Source of the DNA: Mya arenaria
Lineage: Eukaryota > Mollusca > Bivalvia > Myida > Myidae
Assembly: GCF_026914265.1 (NCBI RefSeq)
Contig: NC_069126.1
Span: 76,201,232 to 76,265,231, forward strand
Direction of reading: 5' to 3'
DNA length: 64,000 bases
Shown here in pieces: positions 1-12,000 of this stretch. The notes below the pieces were generated by a model, which saw only the letters and a list, made by a program, of their open reading frames with translations, did no database searches and was not told the DNA's origin. Positions within the stretch are counted from its first letter, which is position 1. Every line of letters begins with the position of its first letter. Position numbers and translations under genes: made by a program.

Positions 1-535
1 CACCTTGTACTGAATCTGGTAACTGCCTACATGACTGTATTACGTCACCTTAAATTGAACCTGGTAACTGCCTCCATGACTGTATTATGTCACCTTGTAC
101 TGAATCTGGTAACTGCCTTCATGAATGTATTACATCACCTTAAATTGAACCTGGTAACTGCCTCCATGACTGTATTATGTCACCTTGTACTGAATCTGGT
201 AACTGCCTCCATGACTGTATTATGTCACCTTGTACTGAACCTGGTAACTGCCTCCTTGACTGTATTATGTCACCTTGTACTGAACCTGGTAACTGCCTCC
301 TTGACTGTATTATGTCACCTTGTACTGAATCTGGTAACTGCCTCCATGACTGTATTATGTCACCTTGTACTGAATCTGGTAACTGCCTCCTTGACTGTAT
401 TATGTCACCTTGTACTGAACCTGGTAACTGCCTCCTTGACTGTATTATGTCACCTTGTACTGAACCTGGTTACTGCCTCCATGACTGTATTATGTCACCT
501 TGTACTGAATCTGGTAACTGCCTCCATGACTGCTT
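1..535. repeat. 45-bp minisatellite
   Basis: About 12 head-to-tail copies of a 45-bp unit (begins caccttgtactgaa, ends gactgtattatgt) with few substitutions; the last copy decays at about 530. Because 45 is a multiple of three, two frames stay open across the array (15-residue repeats). These look like by-products of the period rather than a gene: no splice site, signal peptide or relation to the downstream exons was seen. The array probably lies in an intron of the SEA-domain gene that resumes at 700. Confidence 0.93.
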
Positions 536-699
536 GCTTAAAAAAATATTATTATATCGGCGTCATCATATCATCAAATATTCTTGTGTTTGTAGTTAAG
601 TGTTGTTGTTGTTCTTGATTATGTTGTTGTTGTTGTTTTTTATTTTTTCAATTTTTTTTTTTCATTTTTTAAATGCTTTGTGTTTTGTTTTGTTTCCAG

Positions 700-2972
700 T
701 TGGTCGCTTACATGGCTCGGTATCTGGGGAACATCCCGTTTCGTATCACTATACGATACATGCGAATGTGAGTGGTATTGTACATAGAGAATCCTTTTCA
801 TTACAATGTAATACAAAGTAATTATATTCAAATAGACCAGCACTTCCGGGTACAGGACCGTATTTGTTCATATAGCCTTATAATTAGAACGCTGACTAAG
901 ATGAAGCGTTCAGTGTTGCTAACTCGGCATCCAAGACGATCCAAGGATATATGTTCTCTCTTCAGTGGAAGCATTCAAGTTAACGCAACCATAGAGAAAC
1001 CGGACACGTTGGAAGCGTCACAGAGATTCTCCGAGGCATTCTTCGCATTGGATGACGTTCCATTCAGTATTGGCGGCGTTCCGTATAACACCTCCGCTAT
1101 CGCACTCAACAACACTCCAAGTCAGTAACGAAAACCAAACCATTCAATAATGCTTGATATCTGTAAAAGGTGCTACATATTAGTTTAATTTTAATCGGAT
1201 TAAATATAATACTGGCAAGTATAAAACTCCGTTGGGAGTGGCACCCCTGACAGCGTATTGATAGTGAATGTGTAACTCATAAATAGTTAACTTTAGATTC
1301 CATTAGGTTTGTAAAAAGACATCAATATCGAAAAAATAGGAGATTTTGTACAATACATGCATCTTAAAACCTAGTTTTGTACAAAATCATTTCATAGGAA
1401 TTGTAGAACTCTTGAAATAAACGACTAAAATGTCATTTTGTTAGGCTGCATAACGAACAAAGCGTTGGCAAGGGCATCTCAGAGTCTTGAGAGAAAGCAT
1501 TCCCTGGCGGAATTATAAGACAAATAAACAATGAGATCCTTTCAAAATGTTAAATCAGGTAGTCAGCACATGATTGCAAGTGCATGTATAAAATTGTATA
1601 CAGTGCTTCAATTAAGTACGGATATTTATCTTTAATTTTGGCCAAGAAAATTTAGTCTTTAGTTTTTCAGAGACATAATGCCCCCTTCACATAAAACGAA
1701 TTTTGTTTACGAGAACTTACAGATTGCCACATCGTAGTCAATGGCAAGCATCCGGAAATAACTTGCTGTTATCCGTAAATAACTCGCACGCAAAAAACTC
1801 GCAGATGCTCTTAAGGATCCGTGAAAGGAGAGGCAAATATTTTGACATGTCAAAAAACTTCTTAAGTTTGTCCACGGATTGATTGTTTCCGTAAATAACT
1901 CATAACAATCCGTAGGTACTTTAACAGCTCGCAACAGCACGTAACTAGCCGTCAACTGCTCGATAGAATCCGTAAATGACTTGTAACATTTTTAAACGAT
2001 TTTTACGGTAAGGTAATGATTTGTTTATGGACTAACTCGTCACAATTCGTAATAACAAGCAGGCGCGTAGCCAGGCATACTCCCATACTCCCGGGAGTAC
2101 TTCGATTTTGAAAAATGAAAATTCTAAATGGCCTAAATCCGGTGTAAAACTTGAACCCTAAGGGGGTACAGGCGAATTTGAAACCAATCCAGCTCGGCAT
2201 TATAAAAGTTAAATGTAAAATGTCATATATATCGGTAGTAACTGTATATAGTATCCTTTACTACGATGTTCCAAGCACACTTTAAGCATAAAATCTTAAA
2301 CACAGTAAACAACTTAGCTTTACTTTTACGTTTTATAACTATGATCAATCATAGTTACCTCCCGTCTTTATTACGTCAAGTCAAGTTTTAAACAGAGCGA
2401 ATTTTAAACAAACAAACATGGCGTCTCCGACAACCTTTTGCCCACCTTATCCCGATATTTTTCGAGAATATGGAACTTGTGCAAAATCAGTCCCGTATGA
2501 TAGTGAATTCAAATTCAACCTGCTGACCAAACACTGGGATGAGGATCCAAGTTTCAAGTTTCCAACAAGGTATAATATTAATAATAGGATTATTTATAAA
2601 AAATACACACGCTACTGTAGACTTGAAAAGTAACACTTAACTGAAATACTGATTAATTTTGTAAGATGAAATTCAAATGAATAAATAGTATAATAGCATG
2701 TGTTTTTGTTAATTTGGTGACATTTTCAGAGCAAGAATTTATAAAAATAAAATACAATTTGATAGTAAAATATTCAGCCATAAATCGCTTGACATAATTA
2801 AAAAGTTATGTATGACTTTTCACAAGTCCCTGTGGCGTAACGTTTAGCGTCGAGGACTCGTGAACCAACAACTCGAGTTCGCATTTGGAGAGAGTACATT
2901 TATTTTTTTAAATTATTTTTACATCTTTATTGTTATCTAATATTGTTATTATTTTATTCTTCTTCTTATTTA

Positions 2973-3058
<86 letters not shown>

Positions 3059-6000
3059 AGAAAACGATTTGTATTGCCCATTTTGAAGCAAACCTGATTA
3101 GGAACATTATCTTTAATTGTAGGTATGTTCAAGGACGGTTTCGCACCCTTCAACCAAAGTATTTCGTGTCATATCTATGGCTACGCTATTCTGTGGTCAC
3201 TGATGGTGTCTACTGCGCCCAATGCCATCTGTTCGCTGGCCCTGATGCTCGCGTGAAAACATTAGTCACCACAGTATTGAGAGATTGGAGCAACATATCC
3301 AAGGTAGTTTTGAGCCACATGAAATCAGAGGCACATCTGTCTAACTGTGATTCAGCAGATCATTTCTTAGCAATAATGAAGGGCGAAAAAAAAGACATAC
3401 TATGTAGCATGTCATCCCAATACAATGTGGTCGTTGAAAAGAACGGAAAGATCCTTGTTAGTATAACAGAAGCGATAGTGTTCTGTGGGAAACAGAAAAT
3501 TGCCTTGAGGGGGCATGAAGGCGATAAGGAAAATTTTCAGGCCCTATTGAGCTTTCAGGCCAAGCAGGATCCCATATTAAAAGAGCATCTAGAACACGGA
3601 GATCCAAGATCTATGTACCTTAGCCCCGATATACAAAATGAGCTTATTTCCATTTGTGGAAAACAAATCGCAGACAGTATCGTGCCAAAGTGCAACAGCG
3701 CAGCCTGCTTCGGATTTATGGCTGACGAGGCAACTGATGCCAGCACTATTTAACAGATGGCCATGTGCCTTAGATACTTCGACGGAGCTGATTTACGCGA
3801 TGATTTTTTTGGGGTTCGCTGAGTGCGAATCAACTACAGGCGAGACGTTGGCCAATGCCTTCTTAGCAAATCTTGAACTGGCGGGTGTTGACGTAAACAA
3901 AATGCGTGGCCAGGGATATGATGGCGCTGCCAATATGTCCGGTATCCGAAGAGGCGTACAGGCAAGGATCCAACAGCGTATTCCTGGGGCTGTGTACACC
4001 CACTGCAAAGCCCACTGCCTCAACCTGGCTATTATCCACGCATCAAAAGAAATGTATGCAAGGAACATGATGGCTACCGTTCAACAAATATCGTTTGTTT
4101 TTAACTACACCGCTGAACGCCTCCTACGCTTCCAGGAAAACCTTGACAACGATGAAGTTGCCCGTGTCGAGATGGAGAAGCGCACTAAACTGCAATCTCT
4201 GTGCGAGACCCGCTGGGAAGCTAGGGCGGATGCTTTGCACACTTTCCTATGCTCATTTAGGTAATCTTGAGTAAACATACTTAAATTATACAATGCCTAA
4301 ATGCTCTAAATCAATATTTTTCAAAGTGTTTATTGTATTTTTTCCTAATTATGTGATATTTCTTAGTCTGTTATCTTATCACTTTTTTATTTAAATTATG
4401 TACGTCTGAATAGAAAGGCTTTCGATTGTTCGCTCACAAACCATGCAATATCGAAACATTAATTTTATTGTGTCATGAATTGTTGTAAGTTCATGGGACA
4501 ACTTATTTGCAGTCATATGTTATTAAATGTTTTTCCCATCTTTTCACTTACAAAAAGAAAGATGGACGTTGCCGTGCGCTTTACTTATGCGTTGTTTAAT
4601 GTTACGTCACTATCAAATATCATTTCAGTCTGAACGCAACGATCCAACAGCATGGGACAACATGTACGAAAAGACTATGTCACTAGCAAGAGACATTGGG
4701 GTGGAACCGTCCATTCCTCGAGGCCCGGGGCGACAGGCAAACAGGCCTAACGCACCAGCGGCAACACCCACAGAATACTGGAAGGTCAACATGTCCCTTC
4801 CTTTCATTGACCACCTAGTTGTTGAGTTAACAACCCGCCTGCTTAAACCGCATGGGAGATTTACTGCACAATATCTTCTCCCGACGAAAGTAGGTTTTCA
4901 TTCATCCTTGATGAAATAAAATATGTGATATCAATGAAAATACTTGGAATTGCGTAATGTTATACATGTATAGTTAAATAAAACATCAATTATATTATTG
5001 TTCCGTAAAAAACAAAGTGTGTGTACCAAAACGTTAAGTTCGATGCATATCTATATTTTTCTCTAAAGCAATTGCTTATTTTATTGTTTAATTATAAAAA
5101 AGTGGGTCATGTTTGTTTTGTTATAGGGTACTGAACTGACACCTGCCAGGGCCGCAGAGATTTTTGCAGAGTACAGTCCAGACTTAGAGTGTGACGAGGA
5201 GACGTTTGTCCGGGAGTGTAAAAGATGAATTGCTAAATGGACCCCAACATCCCCAGCTGAGTATCCAGACCTGGAAACATCTTTGCGAGTGGCCACTGAG
5301 GCATCATATCCAAACATAAGACTTTGCATGATGGTGTTGATGTGCATGCCCGTTTCCACAGCTACGGCAGAGCGGTCCTTCTCCACGATGAGGAGAGTCA
5401 AGACGTACCTCCGCAACACGATGACCACCGAGAGCCTTTCAGGGCTTGGGCTTTTTAACATTTATCAAGAGCGAGATATCAACGCTGAGCACGTAGTGGA
5501 TGTTTTTGCACGTAGAAAAGACCGTCGGCTGGCGTTAGTGTTCAAAGTTTAAACGTGTGTTGTTGTGTAAAACTGTTTCAGAACGGGGAAAAAAATCCGT
5601 AAAATAAACTATGTATACATTTGTGTATTATTTGCTTGTGATGTTGTCCATGTTTAAATCAAACTTAATGTGATATTTGTCCTCAATGCAACTTGTTCAT
5701 CTGTATATCCTATATATTCGGAGGGAGGCATCTCAACCAAGTATAAATATGTTTTGAATATTTATTGCTCGATCTTGCAGTTTTCCTTTTTTGCTTCAGT
5801 TATTATTAACTTAAAACTTGCATTTCAAGTTACCAGATATGCGTCAAATGCCACCAAATCGCATGAGTAAACAAAAAAGATTCAGGGGGAGGACCCCCAG
5901 ACCCCCCGCTAAAAATGGGAGTACTTCAAATTGGGTTCCAGCTACGCCCCTGACAAGTAAACAGGTCGTTACTTACACTTAAAAGCTTCGATGGCTAGTA

Positions 6001-9000
6001 AATTTCCGTAATATACTCGCCGTATATGCCCGTAAAATGCCCGTTTCTCATAGTTATCCGTGACAACTAGTAACAAATCGTGGAATTTTGCCGTAAATAA
6101 ATTGAAATTAATCGCAGTAAACCGTAAATAGCTCGTAATAACTCGTAACACAAATCTTAAAACGGTCGTAAAAGTGGCCAAATCGGAAGGATCCGTGAAT
6201 TTGTGCGATCCGTGAAGACTCGTAAGAAATTATGTATGTGAAGGGAACAAAATGTAAAAAAGGTAGGCAGCGCTGATTATTTTTGGTCAAAACGTATCTC
6301 GTTATGCGCTTGAAATATTTTGAATTGACACTTTCACGTGTGTGTATCAAAAATAAACATATTTTTAGTAATTTTTACACAATTCCATAGTAATTTATTT
6401 GACTAGTCTTAAAATAATTTAATGAAATCAATTCTCCCTATAATTATCCTTATTTGGATAAGAAAGGGAAAAAAATATTCAATGTCTTTAATTAAAAGAT
6501 ATATGCGACAACGCCTGTAAAACATGGCCTGCCAGTACCCTCCTTATACAGTGTACATGTAAACGCACTGTGATCTATTGGATAAGTGTGTATGTAGGTA
6601 AATGTTTTTGCCTCTCAACTTATGACGATGTAAGAAAGAGACATAAAACTCTTTTAAAGCTGCACTCTCACAGATTTACCATTTTTTACATTTTTTTTTA
6701 TTTTTTGTCTTGGAAAGAGCAAATTTTTGCGTAAATATCTGCAAACAAAAAATAAGATCGAAAATTTCCTTTTTGCATTCAAAAATTAATATTTTATGGC
6801 TTAAACTGTTACTAACGGTTTAAGAAAAAATGCATAAAACATCAATTATTGAACTTGAATATAAAAATCTGCGATCTAATTTTTGTCAGCAGTCTTATAT
6901 AACTGGTTTCCATGGATTTTCGCAAAAATTGGCTCGTTCCAAGACAAAAAATGAAAAAAATTGTCAAAACGTTCAATCTGTGAGTGCAGCTTTAAGACTT
7001 TATAGTTCATATTATAAAGTTTAGATCGAACTCAATTTAAGAGCTGTAACATTTGTAGGTATGCATTTTGTTTTGTATAAAGTAAGCATTTGTTAATAAT
7101 GTTTCGATGCGTGTCAAAGTTTATGTTATTCGCAGTGAGAGTTTTAACTTCATATGCTGTGTAATATAATATTATATTTATTCATGACTGTTAGCAAGAT
7201 CAGCAAATATTTAGAGCTTGATGGCAAATTATTGATGCGGAATATTTTCATGAATTAAATGTTATACACTGCAAGGGCGGCTCCAGGATTTTTTTACTTT
7301 AGATGGGACGTAATTTACAGTCTTTTGACATTCGCCCCTCTCTTAGAACCGAAATTTAAATACATGTAGTTCAAAATGTTGGCAGGGGGTGGGGTTTTGC
7401 GGTGGGCTACTCCTCAAACGAAAATGTTAATTTATAGTCCGAAATGGAGATGTTTGAGCGTACTTATTACTTTTTTCTCCGATATTGACATAGAGAGTAA
7501 ACTTGGACGGTTATATGGGGGCGCCCCCGTATCCTCTAGTGCACTGGTGACACCTTATTATTTGTACTAAAAAGCCAATACTTTTGACAAGGTTTAAGCA
7601 ACAACAAGTGCGTCTGAGTCGCAATGCAGGAACGTTCATCCTTAGAGTTGTATATGTATATTTTTTTCAGTCGTTACAGTCGTTAGAGGGAAGCCGGAGG
7701 ACGTGTGTCGGGTCTTCCTAGTTGACCGTGGTCAGTGCCCGAACAATGGCGTGTGTAAAGTGGTGGACGGAACGCCTGGCTGTTTGTAAGCAGGTTTATG
7801 TGTATGACAATATATTTAAAATTATATTAATAAAGTTAGTAAGTCGGCTTAATGATTATTTAAATTGAAAGGGGGAAATTCGTAAAATCGTAAATTTATA
7901 ATAATTTATCGGACTTTATTTGATCTTAACCAATGAAATTATCAGATAGAATAACCAAACCATGATCATACTATGTTTCCCTAAAAGTAGGGATGGAAAC
8001 CGGATACCAAATCGGTATCCGGATATTCGTATCAAGTATTCGAATACTATCCGGATGCTCGTATCAAAATGTTTTCATAATAAGTAAATTTCCTAGTATA
8101 TGTCACCCACCTTCTGTTATTTGAGATAATTGTCCATTTAATTTATAATTCGTCATATGGCAATTTCACTTTTCATTCATTCTTTCTCAGTCTTAATCAT
8201 TTATAATGTTATAATCAAATCTAAACAACTCATTTTAAGTCATAAAACTCATGATGAATACCACATAAACACCTCGCGAATTTGATAGTCACTTCGGCCG
8301 AGGTGGTTGCTTGGTTACTGCCACGTGCTTTCGAGTTTGTTATTTATCAGCAGGTTTCATGTTAAATAGCGCTTTGATTATTTGATAGTCGATTGTAATT
8401 TTATTTCAATACATTGTTTGATTTAATGTAATACCTACAATTTCTGCGGTGTTTTGTAATGAAGGATATAATTGCGGAAAAGATAAGAAGACAAATTCTT
8501 TATTTACATGCGTGTACTTTTTTTATTTATCAATAAACTAAACATGTTAACATATCGTATGAAAAATAAAATACACTTGGCATATTTCCGTAGTCGTGAT
8601 ACAGGAATAACGATAAATAATTCAAAACAAGATGCAAAATGATGGAAATTTGATTGAAAAGTGAAAAGATAAACAAATTTGTTTTTGTATTTGTTGTTCA
8701 GATAGCAATAATTTCTTCATGCATATTCAACAAAAATGCGATTGGTCATTAATAGCTTTGATTGTAAGTCCCTTAACTTGTGATTAGACGATCAATTCCT
8801 ACGGATTAATGATCAATCCGTTTAATACCAACTAGTGCCAATAAGTGTCAATTAAGCACATCTGAGATCATAAAACAACACTTGTCATTGTAAACAAGGT
8901 CATAGAACTTCACATGGTGCTGTCCGCCCGGTTAGCTCAATCGGTAAAGCGTTGGACTCTGAATCGGACAACCCGGGTTCGATTCCCGGACGGACCAGGT

Positions 9001-12000
9001 CACTTCTGTTGTGATTGGTTATGAAATCCTTTCTACGACCATTCGCACTGTACCACTGCCCCTGGCATGTACAGAAGTTGTCAGTTCCTTGCAGAGGTGA
9101 AGGCACCCAGTACTGGTTCTGCCCAGGATAGGTGTGCGGTGGTTGAACTGTCACTCTGGGACCCTTCAATGTGCTCACGCCGGGACCCGGAGTATAAACT
9201 ACTAACACCACCACCACCACATGGTGCTGCACAAGGACACAATATCACGCCTTGTGCAAACACCCAATTAGCAGACGATTTGTGACACATACCCGCTTCG
9301 CGACAGACACTGTTGATCACCTGAAATATTTCATCTGAAAAGTTTTATAACAATTGCTATGTCTCTGCTAAGCTATTTCATTGAAATTTAATTCTTAACG
9401 AATATTCGAATACCCATTTTGGTATCCGAATACTTGCGTGATATCCGGGTATCCGGATACTCTGATATTCGCTTCCATCCCTACCTAAAAGCCATTTTCC
9501 AAACTAAAAGACCCATATTATTAAGCCATAAAGAAAGAAAAAACACACACAATTGTAATACTATAGCTACTATAAAAGTTGTTATTATTTCAGCCCGGCA
9601 CAGGTTGACGACGGTGAGAAACTTATCCTTGGCCTGGCTATAGGGATACCTCTCTTCTTCCTCGCCTGCCTCGCCCTTGTGTTGTGTGCATTGCTCTTAT
9701 ACCGGCGACGCATGCAAAAACATGCAGACGATTCAAGTTCGTCCACGGAGAGGTGCGCATTAGACCTTGTATAATACGTTAGAGGGGGGGGGGGGCGCTG
9801 AGATTAGTGTAGTAGTAGAGAGTCTAGAATGATACACTTGAGGACGAACGCTCCGATAGTTCAGTGGTAGAGCGCAGTTTTAGTAGGCTTTGTATGATAC
9901 GATGTACGACAATCGCTCCGAAAGCTCAGTGCTTGAGCAGAGTGAGCATAGTATTATACGCCAGACGAAGAACGCTCTGATAGTTCAGAGACCAGTTTAT
10001 TTAGGCTTAGTATGCTACGCTACACGAGGACCGCTCCGATAGTTCAGTGGTAGGGCGTAATTTTAGGATTCATAGTATGATACGCTAGACGACCGCTCCG
10101 ATAGTTCAGTGGTAGAGCGCAGTTTTAGGAAGCATACTATGATACGCCAGACGACCGCTCTGATAGTTCAGTGGTAGAGCGCAGTTTTAGGAAGCATAGT
10201 ATGATACGCCAGACGACGACCGTTCCTATAGTTCAGTGGTAGAGCGCAGTTTTAGTAGGCATAGTATGATACGCCAGACGACGACCGTTCCTATAGTTCA
10301 GTGGTAGAGCGCAGTTTTAGTAGGCATAGTATGATACGCCAGAAGACGACCGTTCCTATAGTTCAGTGGTAGAGCGCAGTTTTAGTAGGCATAGTATGAT
10401 ACGCCAGACGACGACCGTTCCTATAGTTCAGTGGTAGAGCGCAGTTTTAGTAGGCATAGTATGATACGCCAGACGACGACCGTTCCTATAGTTCAGTGGT
10501 AGAGCGCAGTTTTAGTAGGCATAGTATGATACGCCAGACGACGACCGATCCTATAGTTCAGTGGTAGAGCGCAGTTTTAGTAGGCATAGTATGATACGCC
10601 AGAAGACGACCGCTTCGATAGTTCAGTGGTAGAGCGCAGTTTTAGGAAGCATACTATGATACGCCAGACGACGACCGTTCCTATAGTTCAGTGGTAGAGC
10701 GCAGTTTTAGGAAGCATAGTATGATACGCCAGACGACAACCGTTCCTATAGTTCAGTGGTAGAGCGCAGTTTTAGTAGGCATAGTATGATACGCCAGACG
10801 ACGACCGTTCCTATAGTTCAGTGGTAGAGCGCAGTTTTAGTAGGCATAGTATGATACGCTAGACGACCGCTCTGATAGTTCAGTGGTAGAGCGCAGTTTT
10901 AGTAGGCATAGTATGATACGCCAGAAGACGACCGCTTCGATAGTTCAGTGGTAGAGCGCAGTTTTAGTAGGCATAGTATGATACGCCAGAAGACGACCGT
11001 TCCTATAGTTCAGTGGTAGAGCGCAGTTTTAGTAGGCATAGTATGATACGCCAGACGACGACCGTTCCTATAGTTCAGTGGTAGAGCGCAGTTTTAGGAA
11101 GCATAGTATGATACGCCAGACGACGACCGTTCCTATAGTTCAGTGGTAGAGCGCAGTTTTAGGAAGCATAGTATGATACGCCAGACGACGACCGCTCTGA
11201 TAGTTCAGTGGTAGAGCGCAGTTTTAGGAAGCATAGTATGATACGCCAGACGACCGCTCCGATAGTTCAGTGGTAGAGCGCAGTTTTAGGAAGCATAGTA
11301 TGATACGCTAGACGACCGCTCTGATAGTTCAGTGGAAGAGCGCAGTTTTAGGAAGCATAGTATGATACGCCAGACGACGACCGTTCCTATAGTTCAGTGG
11401 TAGAGCGCAGTTTTAGGAAGCATAGTATGATACGCCAGAAGACGATCGTTCCTATAGTTCAGTGGTAGAGCGCAGTTTTAGTAGGCATAGTATGATACGC
11501 CAGAAGACGACCGCTTCGATAGTTCAGTGGTAGAGCGCAGTTTTAGGAAGCATAGTATGATACGCTAGACGACCGCTCTGATAGTTCAGTGGTAGAGCGC
11601 AGTTTTAGGAAGCATAGTATGATACGCCAGAAGACGACCGTTCCTATAGTTCAGTGGTAGAGCGCAGTTTTAGTAGGCATAGTATGATGCCCTAGACGAC
11701 AATCGCTTCGATAGTTCAGTGGTAGAGCGCAGTTTAAGTAGGCATAGTATGATGCCCTAGACGACGACCGCTCGGGTAGTTCAGTAGTAGAGCGCAGTTT
11801 TAGTAGGCATAGTATGATGCCCTAGACGACGACCGTTCCTATAGTTCAGTGGTAGGGCGCAGTTTTAGGAAGCATAGTATGATACGCCAGACGACGACCG
11901 CTCTGATTGTTCAGTGGTAGGGCGCAGTTTTAGGAAGCATAGTATGATACGCTAGACGACCGCTCTGATAGTTCAGTGGTAGGGCGCTGTTTTAGGAAGC

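Larger units (their letters stand above)
2060..5952 (+). mobile_element. hAT-superfamily DNA transposon, decayed
   Basis: The ends are imperfect inverted repeats: CAGGCGCGTAGCC at 2060 and GGTTCCAGCTACGCCCCTG ending at 5952. They are flanked by ACAAG on both sides (2055-2059 and 5953-5957), a 5-bp direct repeat. Inside are fragments of a hAT transposase on the plus strand. TIR, duplication and coding content agree, so the boundaries are firm. A TTA/TTG microsatellite (about 2966-3058) sits in an internal non-coding stretch. Confidence 0.88.
1683..6245. mobile_element. Non-autonomous element with 11-bp TIR, interrupted by hAT
   Basis: An exact inverted repeat, CCCTTCACATA at 1683-1693 and TATGTGAAGGG at 6235-6245, brackets two flanks (1683-2059 and 5953-6245) that share many degenerate CCGTAAATAACTCGTA-type words. 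Without the hAT insertion at 2060-5952 this would be an element of about 0.66 kb built of short imperfect repeats. No target-site duplication was identified. It lies in the second visible intron of the SEA-domain gene. Class assignment is open. Confidence 0.6.

Noticed and set aside
31-618. 195-aa ORF with 15-residue repeats
   Set aside because: Created by the 45-bp minisatellite period; a second frame is equally open and no gene signals were seen.
2825-2895. tRNA-like stretch with GAGTTCGCAT
   Set aside because: Only a weak B-box resemblance and no cloverleaf; inside the hAT element.
8923-8996. tRNA gene
   Set aside because: A and B boxes are good, but acceptor and anticodon stems do not pair and it is followed by a SINE body flanked by a 12-bp TSD.
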